NCBI RefSeq assembly: GCF_014203355.1 | Contig: NZ_JACHIR010000004.1 | Location: forward strand, 124,001-188,000 | From: Kutzneria kofuensis | GTDB lineage: Bacteria; Actinomycetota; Actinomycetes; Mycobacteriales; Pseudonocardiaceae | Length of the DNA: 64,000 nucleotides | Direction of reading: 5' to 3' | Part shown: piece by piece, positions 24,945-32,993 of the stretch | How the letters are laid out: the number at the start of each line of letters is the position of its first letter | How positions within the stretch are numbered: the stretch's first letter is position 1 | Notes under the pieces: model-generated | The model's input: the letters and a program-made list of their open reading frames with translations, nothing else | Databases searched by the model: none | Told to the model about the DNA's origin: nothing | Made by a program: the position numbers and the translations under genes

Positions 24945-27767
24945 GTGAGTTCCCCGTCCGTGTCCGCCACCGAGCGGCTGCCGTACCGCGACCCCGCGCT
25001 ACCGCTCGACAAGCGCATCGATGATCTCGTCCAACGGCTCACGCTCGACGAACGGCTCGCGATGCTGCACCAGTACGCGCCGGCGGTGCCCCGCCTGGGT
25101 CTGGGTGCGTTCCGCACCGGGACCGAGGCCCTGCACGGCGTCGCCTGGCTCGGCCCGGCGACGGTCTTCCCGCAGGCGGTGGGCCTGGGCGCGACCTGGG
25201 ACGAGGAGCTGGTGCGGGCCGTCGCCGAGGCCACCTCGGTCGAGCAGCGCGCCTTCCACTACCACCGCCCGCCCACCGTCGGCACCGGCGCCAACAGCCT
25301 GCAGGCCTGGGCGCCCGTGGTGAACCTGCTGCGCGACCCGCGGTGGGGGCGCAACGAGGAGGGCTACTCCGAGGACCCGGTGCACACCGCGCGTCTGGCG
25401 ACGGCCTACTGCCGCGGACTGGCCGGGGACGACCCGTCGTTCCTGCGGACGGCGCCGGTGCTCAAGCACTTTCTCGCCTACAACAACGAGGACGACCGCT
25501 GCACCACCTCCTCCGGGCTGCGTCCCCGGGTGTTGCAGGAGTACGACCTCGCCGCGTTCAGGCCGGTCGTCGAGTCCGGCGCGGCCACCGGCGCCATGGC
25601 CGCCTACAACCTGGTCAACGGCCGGCCGTGCCACGTCAGCCCGCTCATCGAGAGCGAACTGCGCCGCTGGACCGACGACGAGCTGTTCGTGGTCAGCGAC
25701 GCCGAGGCGCCGTCCAACCTGGTCGATCCGGAGCACTACTTCGACGACCACGCGGAGTCCCACGCCGCGGCGCTCAAGGCCGGCATCGACAGTTTCACCG
25801 ACCACGGCCAGGACAGCGACGTCCCGATCGGCCGGCTGCGCGAGGCGTTGACCCGTGGACTGATCGACGAGTCCGATGTGGACAGGGCGGTGCGGCGGCA
25901 GCTGCTGGTCCGCTTCCGGCTCGGCGAGTTCGACCCGGATCTCGACCCGTACGCGGGCATCGGTCCCGAGGTGATCGACTGCGCCGAGCACCGCGATCTC
26001 GCGCTTCGCGCCGCGACCGAATCCGTTGTGCTGCTGCGCAACGACGGCATGCTGCCCCTCAACGCCAGCCGCGCGCCGCGGGTCGCGGTCGTCGGCCCGC
26101 TCGCGGACATGCTGTGCGAGGACTGGTACAGCGGCACCCTGCCGTACCAGGTCACCGTTGCGGCCGGCCTCCGCGCGGCGCTCGGCGACGTGGTCCACGT
26201 CGAGGGCGCCGACCGCATCGCGTTGCGTTCCCGCACCAGTGGCGAACTGCTGGGCTCGTCCGCGTTCGACGTCGTCGACTGGGGCGCCGCGGCACTGACC
26301 CTGCGCGACGCCGACACCGGCCGCTACCTCAGCCTCAAGGCCGACGACACGCTCGTCGCGGACGTCGAACTGCTCAAGAGCTGGGAGGTGCGGGAAACCT
26401 TCCGCCTTGAGGCCGACGGCGACGCCGTGCTCCTGCGCAGTGTCCTCACCGGACGCTACGCCGCCGTCGACCCCGCCGACGGTCGGGTCACCGTCACCGC
26501 CGAGACGCCCGAGGACGCCGAGCGGTGGCAACGCGAACTGCTTCGCGACGGCGCCGCCGAGGCGCGGGCCGCGGCGGAGGCGGCCGACGTCGCGGTGGTC
26601 GTGCTCGGCAACCACCCGCTCATCAACGGCCGGGAGACCGAGGACCGGTCCGGCATCGCGCTGCCGGACGGCCAGGAAGCGTTGCTCCGCACGGTCGCCG
26701 AGGTCCGTCCGGAGACGGCGCTGGTCGCGATGAGCAGCTATCCCTTCGCCCTCGACTGGGCCGACAAGCACCTGCCCGCCGTGGTGTGGATGTCCCACGG
26801 CGGGCAGGAATCAGGCCGCGCGCTGGCCGCCGTCCTGCTGGGCGAAGCCGACCCCGCCGGTCGGCTGCCGCAGACCTGGTACCGCGGCGACGACGAGCTG
26901 CCGCACCCGCTCGACTACGACATCGTCAAGGCGGGCTGGACCTACCAGTACCACCGGGCGAGGCCGCTCTACCCGTTCGGCCACGGCCAGTCCTACACCG
27001 ACTTCGCCTACCGCGACCTGCGGCTGTCCGGCGACGTCGTGGCTCAGGACGGTTCCGTCGACGTCTCGGTGACGCTGGCCAACACCGGCGCGCGGACCGG
27101 GAGCGAGGTGGTCCAGCTCTACGTCCGTGCGCGGGACGCCCGCTACCACGCGCCCCGGCTGCGGCTCGCCGACTTCCGCAAGGTCCGGCTCGACCCGGGG
27201 CAGAGCGAGGAACTGACCTTCCGGCTGCCCGCCGAACGACTGGCCCACTGGGACGTCGCCACCGGCGCCTTCACCGTCGATCCCGGCGCCTACGAGGTGA
27301 TCGTCGCCCGCTCCGCCGACAACGCCGTGCTCACCACACCTCTCACGGTGACCGGGCCGGTTCCCGCACCCCGGGACGTCGTGGACCGGCCCACGGCGAG
27401 CGTCGACTTCGACGACTACGAGGACGTCACCATCGTCGACGCCAGCCGAACCGCCGGCGACGCGGTCACCCCGACCGCCCCGGCGCGGCCCGGGACGCTG
27501 TGGTTCCGCACCGCCGACGTGTCCGGCGCGGTCCGGATCGAGGCCGAGGTCAGCCGCGAGAGCGACGACCTGGGCCCGACCTGCCTGGAGTTCCGGGCCG
27601 GCGACCAGCTCCTGGCGGAGATCACGGTGCCGGTCACCGGCGGCCGCTACGCGTGGACGACCGTGGCCGCCGAGCTCCCCGCGCCGCTGGCCGGCGTGCA
27701 CGACCTCCGACTGACTCTGCGCGGCGACTTCCGGCTCGCCGCCTTCCGGTTCACCACGGCCAGCTGA
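24945..27767 (+). CDS. GH3 beta-xylosidase / beta-glucosidase with inserted and C-terminal beta domains
   Basis: A 940-residue GH3 enzyme without a signal peptide. Domain order: GH3 barrel with nucleophile D252 (FVVSDAEAPS), start of the alpha/beta sandwich, an inserted beta-trefoil-like segment (about 425-530, SRTSGELLGSS to ADGRVTV), the rest of the sandwich (VVVLGNHPLINGRETEDR), an Fn3-like domain (YPFGHGQSYTDF onward), and a C-terminal CBM6-like domain (about 815-940). The start GTG 24945 has a GAGGGG ribosome site; the upstream frame to 24843 covers the operator region. It would hydrolyse imported oligosaccharides, probably beta-xylosides. It is divergent from the importer operon and co-transcribed with CE7. 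Confidence 0.9.
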   Translation: MSSPSVSATERLPYRDPALPLDKRIDDLVQRLTLDERLAMLHQYAPAVPRLGLGAFRTGTEALHGVAWLGPATVFPQAVGLGATWDEELVRAVAEATSVEQRAFHYHRPPTVGTGANSLQAWAPVVNLLRDPRWGRNEEGYSEDPVHTARLATAYCRGLAGDDPSFLRTAPVLKHFLAYNNEDDRCTTSSGLRPRVLQEYDLAAFRPVVESGAATGAMAAYNLVNGRPCHVSPLIESELRRWTDDELFVVSDAEAPSNLVDPEHYFDDHAESHAAALKAGIDSFTDHGQDSDVPIGRLREALTRGLIDESDVDRAVRRQLLVRFRLGEFDPDLDPYAGIGPEVIDCAEHRDLALRAATESVVLLRNDGMLPLNASRAPRVAVVGPLADMLCEDWYSGTLPYQVTVAAGLRAALGDVVHVEGADRIALRSRTSGELLGSSAFDVVDWGAAALTLRDADTGRYLSLKADDTLVADVELLKSWEVRETFRLEADGDAVLLRSVLTGRYAAVDPADGRVTVTAETPEDAERWQRELLRDGAAEARAAAEAADVAVVVLGNHPLINGRETEDRSGIALPDGQEALLRTVAEVRPETALVAMSSYPFALDWADKHLPAVVWMSHGGQESGRALAAVLLGEADPAGRLPQTWYRGDDELPHPLDYDIVKAGWTYQYHRARPLYPFGHGQSYTDFAYRDLRLSGDVVAQDGSVDVSVTLANTGARTGSEVVQLYVRARDARYHAPRLRLADFRKVRLDPGQSEELTFRLPAERLAHWDVATGAFTVDPGAYEVIVARSADNAVLTTPLTVTGPVPAPRDVVDRPTASVDFDDYEDVTIVDASRTAGDAVTPTAPARPGTLWFRTADVSGAVRIEAEVSRESDDLGPTCLEFRAGDQLLAEITVPVTGGRYAWTTVAAELPAPLAGVHDLRLTLRGDFRLAAFRFTTAS

Positions 27768-27775
27768 GGACCTCA

Positions 27776-28756
27776 ATGCCCCTGACGGACGCTTCCCTCG
27801 ACGAACTCACGAACTACCGCCCCGAGATCCCGACGCCGCAGGATTTCGACGCCTTCTGGGACCGCACCCTCGCCGAAGCACGTGGCCACGGCGCGGCCGT
27901 GAAAGCCGACCGAGTCACCGACCACCATCTGCTGCGCACCGTCGAGGTGGACGACGTGCGCTTCCCGGGCTGGAACGGCGAGCCGGTGGCGGCCTGGCTG
28001 CTACGCCCACACGACGCCGACGGCCCGCTGCCCGTCGTCGTGACGTGCATCGGCTACAGCGGCGGCCGCGGACTGCCCACCGACCACCTGCTCTGGTCCG
28101 CCGCCGGGTACGCCCAACTCGTCGTCGACAGCCGCGGGCAGGGCCACGACACCCCGGACCGCAGCCAGGGCGACGGCACGCAGTGGGCCGAGGGGTTCAT
28201 GACCCGCGGCATCGACTCCCCCGACCACTACTACTACCGACGCCTGATGACCGACTGCGCCCGTGCGGTCGACGCGGTCGCCGAGCTCGCAGGCCTGGAC
28301 CCGGAACGGGTGATCGTCACGGGCGGCAGCCAGGGCGGCGGTCTCGCCCTCGCCGTCGCGGGCCTGGTGCCGGACCGCGTGGCGGCGGTCATGCCGGACG
28401 TGCCGTTCCTGTGCCACTTCCGCCGCGCGGCGGAGATCGCCGGCGAAGGGCCGTACGTGGAACTCGCGAAGTACCTGCGCTGGCACAGTCGCCACAACGT
28501 GGAGCCGGCCTTCGCCACACTGTCCTATTTCGACGGTGTCCAGTTCGCGCGGCGGGCGGTGGCGCCGGCGCTGTTCAGCGTCGGCCTGATGGACCCGATC
28601 TGCCCGCCCTCCACCGTCTACGCCGCCTTCAACAACTACGCGGGCGAGGACCGCACCATGACCGTCTGGCCCTTCGCCGACCACGGCGGCGGCTACGGCT
28701 CCAACCCGGCCGTGCAACTGGCCTGGCTACGGGATCGCGGCCTGGCCCCGCGCTAG
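27776..28756 (+). CDS. CE7 acetyl xylan esterase / cephalosporin C deacetylase-like
   Basis: A 326-residue alpha/beta hydrolase of the CE7 (AXE1) type, without signal peptide. The catalytic triad is visible: S185 in GGSQGGG, D273 in GLMDPICPP and H303 in ADHGGG. The substrate-loop motif YSGGRG and the RGQGHDTPD motif are also present. It removes acetyl groups from short xylo-oligosaccharides inside the cell, making them accessible to the GH3 enzyme. The ATG is 8 nt after the GH3 stop, so the two genes form one operon, closed by the hairpin at 28770-28804. Confidence 0.94.
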   Translation: MPLTDASLDELTNYRPEIPTPQDFDAFWDRTLAEARGHGAAVKADRVTDHHLLRTVEVDDVRFPGWNGEPVAAWLLRPHDADGPLPVVVTCIGYSGGRGLPTDHLLWSAAGYAQLVVDSRGQGHDTPDRSQGDGTQWAEGFMTRGIDSPDHYYYRRLMTDCARAVDAVAELAGLDPERVIVTGGSQGGGLALAVAGLVPDRVAAVMPDVPFLCHFRRAAEIAGEGPYVELAKYLRWHSRHNVEPAFATLSYFDGVQFARRAVAPALFSVGLMDPICPPSTVYAAFNNYAGEDRTMTVWPFADHGGGYGSNPAVQLAWLRDRGLAPR

Positions 28757-28769
28757 CCGGGTCACATCG

Positions 28770-28804
28770 GATGGGCCGCCCGCCGCGCCAGCGGGCGGCC
28801 CATC
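28770..28804 (+). terminator. Terminator after GH3-CE7 operon
   Basis: A perfect 14-bp stem (28770-28783 and 28791-28804) with a 7-nt loop begins 14 nt past the CE7 stop. Confidence 0.8.
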
Positions 28805-28954
28805 ACTCCGCGCGCGTCGAATTCGTCGAACCGACGGGCGAAGGGCGAGACAATACTCACAGCGTCCGATGTGGACATCGTGCCTGGTGGGCACGGCTTC
28901 GTTTATGATCCCTGCCGATCAGCCCGCCCAACCACGAAAACGAGCACGGGTCGA

Positions 28955-30226
28955 ATGAACTCCCTGTTTCTCGCGATCGCCGTCGCCCTCATGGTTCGAT
29001 CGCTGGCCGCCGCCCGCCTGGACCGGTGGAACCTCGGCGCGCCGGTGGTCATGGTGCTGGCGGGCGTCGTCGTCGGTCTGGTCAACGAGGACTCCATCTC
29101 GGCCCTGCTGAACACCCAGGCGGTGCAGCAGGCCGCCGAGATCATCCTCGCCGTGCTGCTGTTCACCGACGCCACCGAGGTCCGCGGTGGCCGGCTGTGG
29201 GGCGGCTCGCCCGGACTGGTCGCCAGGGTGCTGCTGCTGGCGCTGCCGCTGAGCCTCGCGCTGGCCATGGCGTTCGGCTGGCTGCTGTTCCCCGGCCTGC
29301 CCTGGCCGGTGCTGCTGCTGGTCGCCGGGGTCGTGGTGCCGACCGACTTCGCCCCGGCCGAACGCCTCGTCCGCGATCGCGGGCTGCCCACGCACGTGCG
29401 CAGCGTGCTCAACGTGGAGAGCGGCTACAACGACGGCATCGTCTCCCCGCTCTTCCTCTTCGCGCTGATCCTCGCGGGAGACCACGACCAGCAGCGCACG
29501 CCGCTCGACGCCCTGGGCACCGCGGTGCCCTTCGCGCTCAAGGCCGTCCTCGTCGGTGTCGTGGTCGGAACCGCCCTGGCGCTGCTGATGAACCTGGCCG
29601 CCCGCGCCGGCTGGATGACCGAGCAGTCCGGACGCGTCACCGTTCTGCTGGCCCCGCTGCTGACCTACACCGTGACCGTCGCCATCGACGGCAACGGGTT
29701 CGTCGCCTCGTTCGTCTGCGGCATCGCCTTCCGGTACGTGCACCGGCTGGCCAAGGCGCACCGGCTGCGGACCGTGTCCGGCGGCGTGAGCCGCACCCCG
29801 GCCCTGAGCGCGGACTTCCACCTGCTGGAGGACATCACCACGGTGCTGACGATGACCATGTGGTTCATGGTCGGGATTGCGGCCGTGCTCACGGTCCTCA
29901 TCGGAGTCCCCTGGCAGGTGGTGCTGTTCTGCGCGGCGGCCCTCACCGTGGTCCGGGTCGGGCCGGTGCTCCTGTCACTGATCGGTTCGAGGTTCTCCGC
30001 CCGTGAGCGACTGCTCGTCGGCGCGCTGGGGCCACGGGGCACGACGTCGATCGTGTTCGGGCTGCTGGCCTTCAACCGGCTGCCGGAGGGATCGACCGCC
30101 GACACCATCCTCGTGATCACCGTGACCTGTGTGCTCGGCAGCGTGCTGGTGCACGGGATCGGCGCCCGGCCGGTGACCCGCCTGCTGACGGCCACCCCGA
30201 AGGCCGCCTCCGAGCAGCCGGCCTGA
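28955..30226 (+). CDS. Cation:proton antiporter (CPA1 family)
   Basis: A 423-residue membrane protein with about 12 hydrophobic segments and the CPA1 ion-site pattern VVPTDFAPAERLVRDR (the acidic residue in TDFAPA) and VESGYNDGIVSP with the ND pair. It exchanges Na+ or K+ for H+ across the inner membrane. The ATG at 28955 directly precedes the first membrane segment; the longer frame from 28871 adds a polar, unlikely extension. It shows no link to the sugar genes beyond its position. It converges on the AA10 gene and shares a terminator. Confidence 0.9.
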   Translation: MNSLFLAIAVALMVRSLAAARLDRWNLGAPVVMVLAGVVVGLVNEDSISALLNTQAVQQAAEIILAVLLFTDATEVRGGRLWGGSPGLVARVLLLALPLSLALAMAFGWLLFPGLPWPVLLLVAGVVVPTDFAPAERLVRDRGLPTHVRSVLNVESGYNDGIVSPLFLFALILAGDHDQQRTPLDALGTAVPFALKAVLVGVVVGTALALLMNLAARAGWMTEQSGRVTVLLAPLLTYTVTVAIDGNGFVASFVCGIAFRYVHRLAKAHRLRTVSGGVSRTPALSADFHLLEDITTVLTMTMWFMVGIAAVLTVLIGVPWQVVLFCAAALTVVRVGPVLLSLIGSRFSARERLLVGALGPRGTTSIVFGLLAFNRLPEGSTADTILVITVTCVLGSVLVHGIGARPVTRLLTATPKAASEQPA

Positions 30227-30234
30227 CCCGGCGT

Positions 30235-30264
30235 CGACGCCCCCGACCGCGGCCGGGGGCGTCG
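30235..30264. terminator. Bidirectional terminator between antiporter and AA10
   Basis: An 11-bp stem (30235-30245 and 30254-30264) lies between the convergent stops at 30226 and 30271. Confidence 0.7.
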
Positions 30265-30270
30265 GCCTCG

Positions 30271-31296
30271 TCACGGCGACGAGCAGTTCATCGTGGGCTG
30301 GGCCGGATTGGATCCGGTCACGTTCATGGTGAGCCCGAACGTGGTCGAGCCGTCGGCCGGCACGGTCCGGTTCCAGTCGGCGTTGCGCACCACCGTGAGC
30401 GACCCGTCCTGCGTCATGGTGCCGTTCCACAGGCTGCCCACGGTCTGACCCGCCGGCTGGGTCCAGCTGACGGTCCAGCCGTTGATCGGCGTGGTGCCGT
30501 GGTTCATCACCTTCACGGTCGCCTGGTAGCCGCCGTTCCAGGAGCCCGTGACGTCGAACTCGGCCATGCAGCCGTTGTCACCGCTGCCCGGCGGCGGTGG
30601 CGGGGGTGCGTCCTTGATCCCGGTGACCTCGCCGTGGCCGCCGTCGAACGTCACGTCCGAGCAGCCGTAGAAGGTCTCGGCGCTGTCCGACCGCTTCCAC
30701 ACCGAGTAGATGATGTGCCGCCCGGTCTTGTTCGCCGGCAGCGCCCCGGACCAGTCGTACTGGCCGTTCACCGTGCCGACCTGCCCGGTCACCGGCGGGT
30801 GGTCGACGGTCAGGAACGGCTGGTCCTCCAGCTCGTCCCAGGTCAGCGGCTTGCTCGGATCCCAGCCGTCCTTGGTCACATAGGTGTAGAACCAGCCGGG
30901 ATGCGCGGCCCACGCGTTGTAGGCGAAGTCGAACGTCGCGCCGGCGGTCAGGTGCGTGATCGGCCAGTTGCCGGGCTGGTCGAAGCCGGCGTAGTTGGGA
31001 TTGCCGCCGCTGCACAGTTTGCCGTCCGGGATGAAGCCGCGGGTGCGGCCGGCCCCGTCGGAGCGCAGCACGGCGAACCAGTTGTACAGCGAGTTCGCGC
31101 CGCTGACGTTCACGGCCGCCGAGCAGGCCGGGTTCTGCGGCACGATCTGACCGGTCGAGGTCAGGCCGTCCTCCCAGCACAGGAAGGTGCGGCTGCCCGG
31201 TTTCATCATCGCGCCGTGAGCCGAGGCGGGGATCGCCTCGAGCAGTACGAGGGCCACGCTCGCCGCCAGCACGGTGAGCGCCTTCCATGTCTTCAC
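30271..31296 (-). CDS. AA10 lytic polysaccharide monooxygenase with CBM2
   Basis: A 341-residue secreted copper enzyme. The signal peptide ends at PASA, so the mature protein begins with H27 (HGAMMKPGSR), the first ligand of the copper histidine brace; the second is H132 in AAHPGWFY. A proline-rich linker (APPPPPPG) leads to a C-terminal CBM2 (about 238-341). This architecture is that of cellulose-active, C1-oxidising Streptomyces LPMOs, which loosen crystalline cellulose for GH6 and GH48. It is the last gene of the minus-strand cellulase set. Family, copper site and CBM2 are directly readable; cellulose rather than chitin as substrate is inferred from CBM2 and neighbours. Confidence 0.95.
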   Translation of the reverse strand: MKTWKALTVLAASVALVLLEAIPASAHGAMMKPGSRTFLCWEDGLTSTGQIVPQNPACSAAVNVSGANSLYNWFAVLRSDGAGRTRGFIPDGKLCSGGNPNYAGFDQPGNWPITHLTAGATFDFAYNAWAAHPGWFYTYVTKDGWDPSKPLTWDELEDQPFLTVDHPPVTGQVGTVNGQYDWSGALPANKTGRHIIYSVWKRSDSAETFYGCSDVTFDGGHGEVTGIKDAPPPPPPGSGDNGCMAEFDVTGSWNGGYQATVKVMNHGTTPINGWTVSWTQPAGQTVGSLWNGTMTQDGSLTVVRNADWNRTVPADGSTTFGLTMNVTGSNPAQPTMNCSSP

Positions 31297-31314
31297 ATCG
31301 AACTCCTCCCAGGG

Positions 31315-31401
31315 TCAACAGCCGACACGCGCGGTGGCCACCGCGATGTCGTCGAACGAGACCGTGTCGTCGCCGCCGGCGTAGCTCTCCCAGCCGATCC
31401 G
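31315..31401 (-). pseudogene. Probable C-terminal remnant of a secreted enzyme
   Basis: Between the GH5-CBM2 terminator and the AA10 start, the minus strand encodes about 28 residues beginning RIGWESYAGGDDTVSFDD and ending in ...RVGC before TGA (31315-31317). The segment reads like the last strands of a lectin-like or lyase beta-sandwich in a secreted protein. No start or ribosome site precedes it, and upstream the frame runs into the terminator hairpin. It is probably what is left of a deleted gene. Chance coding-like sequence remains possible. Confidence 0.45.
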
Positions 31402-31405
31402 GTGT

Positions 31406-31435
31406 GGCGGCAGCGCCGTGACCGGCGCTGCCGCC
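31406..31435 (-). terminator. Terminator after GH48-GH5 operon
   Basis: A perfect 12-bp stem (31406-31417 and 31424-31435) with a 6-nt loop begins 16 nt past the GH5-CBM2 stop at 31451. Confidence 0.8.
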
Positions 31436-31450
31436 AACAACATCCGCATG

Positions 31451-32986
31451 TCAGCTCATCCCACAGCTCGTGCCGTTGACGGCGTACCCGGTCGGCGTCG
31501 CGGTCGAGGAACCGTTGGCCTGGATGCCGATCGACGTGCTGGCGCCGGCGCCGATGGTCGGCGCCCACGCCGGAGCCTTGGCGGTGACGGTCGTGCCGCT
31601 CTGGCTCACCGTCGCGTTCCAGCCGCTGACCAGCTGCGTGCCGCTCGGCACGGTCCAGGTCAGCGTCCAGTTCGCCAACGGCGCACTGCCGGTGTCCTTC
31701 AGCGTCACCGTGGCGGTGAAGCCGCCGTTCCAGCTGTTGTCGACGTGATAGCCGACCGTGCAGGAGACCGGCGGCGGGGTGGTGCCGCCGCCGTCCCCGC
31801 CGCCGACCGGCGGGATGAGGTACGGCTGGAGTATCGACTGCTTGTTCTGGTCGACGGTCTTCCAGTCGTCCTTCAGGATGCCGCCGGTGTCGCCGGAGTT
31901 CGGGTTCCACGACCAGTAGGTGAAGCTCATCCCGGTCGGCCCGGTTCCCATGTAAGCCATCAGGTTCTGCAGCCACACCTTGTCCCGCGGGTCGGCCAGC
32001 GTGCTGCCGAACTCGCCGACCAGCACCGGCGCGATGTGCTGCTTGACCAGGTAGCCGAAGAAGTGGTCCCACAGCGCGGGCATGTTGGCCGGGAAGGTCG
32101 GGTCGTCGAACCAGGTCTGGTGGAACACGGAGATGGCGTACTCGTGCGCGGAGTACACGAGCTTGTCCGGTTTGGACAGTCGAACCGGGTACTGCGCGGC
32201 CCCGGACAGGTTGCCGCCCCACCAGCCGCACTCCGGATCACCGGTGCCGGACACGCAGTCGATGCCCTCCACGATGATCAGCACGTCCGGGTTGACCGCG
32301 AGGATGGCGTTGCCGGCCCGTTCCGCGGCGAGCCGCCAGTCGTGGGCGGTGTCGCCGCACCCCCAGCAGGCGCCGCCACCACCCTGCACCGCGTGCGGCT
32401 CGTTGTGCAGGTCCATGCCGACCACGGTCGGATTTCCCTTGTACCGCTGGGCCAGCATCGTCCAGTCGGAGATCCAGCGGCTCTCCGGGTACTGGGCGGT
32501 GTACCACAGCGGCGACTGCGCGCCGCTGTCCGGCCGGTGCTGGTCCAGCACCACCCGCATGCCCTTGCTGCCGATGTAGCCGATCACCTTGTCCAGGATC
32601 TGGATGCCGGACAGGCCGACCAGATCGGGATTGGACGCGGCGTCGATGCTGTTCGGCGTGGAGCCGGGGTCGAACAGCTGGTTGGAGTACGGCACGCGGA
32701 CCGTGTTGTAGCCCAGCGACGCCATCTGGTCGATCATGTCCCGGTAGTTGCGGGACCACAGGCCGTGGAAGGTGTAGTTGGCCGTTTCCGGGCCGAACCA
32801 GTTGAGGCCGGTCATCCGCACCGGCGAGCCGGTCGAGTCGACGAGCTGCGACCCGACCGCATGGTAGTAGCCGGTTCCGGTCCCCGCCGACGTGCTCGTC
32901 CCAGCCGCGTGGGTCGGGCTCACCGTGACGACGGCGAGCCCGACCACTGCGGCGAGGGCGACTCCGAGGGAGCGCCAACGCTTCAT
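31451..32986 (-). CDS. Secreted GH5 endoglucanase with C-terminal CBM2
   Basis: A 511-residue protein: signal peptide (1-27), GH5 catalytic domain (about 35-385) with acid/base E196 in DLHNEPH and nucleophile E325 in LVGEFGS, a short Gly/Thr/Pro linker and CBM2 (about 405-511). The pattern LNWFGPETANYTFHGLW is that of the GH5 subfamily 1/2-like actinobacterial endocellulases. It cuts internal bonds of cellulose. ATG 32986 lies 7 nt after the GH48 stop, so the two are one operon. Unlike the tandem GH5 pair, it has a classical CBM2 instead of the X2-like module. Confidence 0.94.
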   Translation of the reverse strand: MKRWRSLGVALAAVVGLAVVTVSPTHAAGTSTSAGTGTGYYHAVGSQLVDSTGSPVRMTGLNWFGPETANYTFHGLWSRNYRDMIDQMASLGYNTVRVPYSNQLFDPGSTPNSIDAASNPDLVGLSGIQILDKVIGYIGSKGMRVVLDQHRPDSGAQSPLWYTAQYPESRWISDWTMLAQRYKGNPTVVGMDLHNEPHAVQGGGGACWGCGDTAHDWRLAAERAGNAILAVNPDVLIIVEGIDCVSGTGDPECGWWGGNLSGAAQYPVRLSKPDKLVYSAHEYAISVFHQTWFDDPTFPANMPALWDHFFGYLVKQHIAPVLVGEFGSTLADPRDKVWLQNLMAYMGTGPTGMSFTYWSWNPNSGDTGGILKDDWKTVDQNKQSILQPYLIPPVGGGDGGGTTPPPVSCTVGYHVDNSWNGGFTATVTLKDTGSAPLANWTLTWTVPSGTQLVSGWNATVSQSGTTVTAKAPAWAPTIGAGASTSIGIQANGSSTATPTGYAVNGTSCGMS

Positions 32987-32993
32987 GTGCACC

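Noticed and set aside
26525-27775. Extension of the CE7 frame to 743 residues
   Set aside because: Upstream of 27776 this frame is an out-of-phase reading of GH3 and is full of Arg/Pro.
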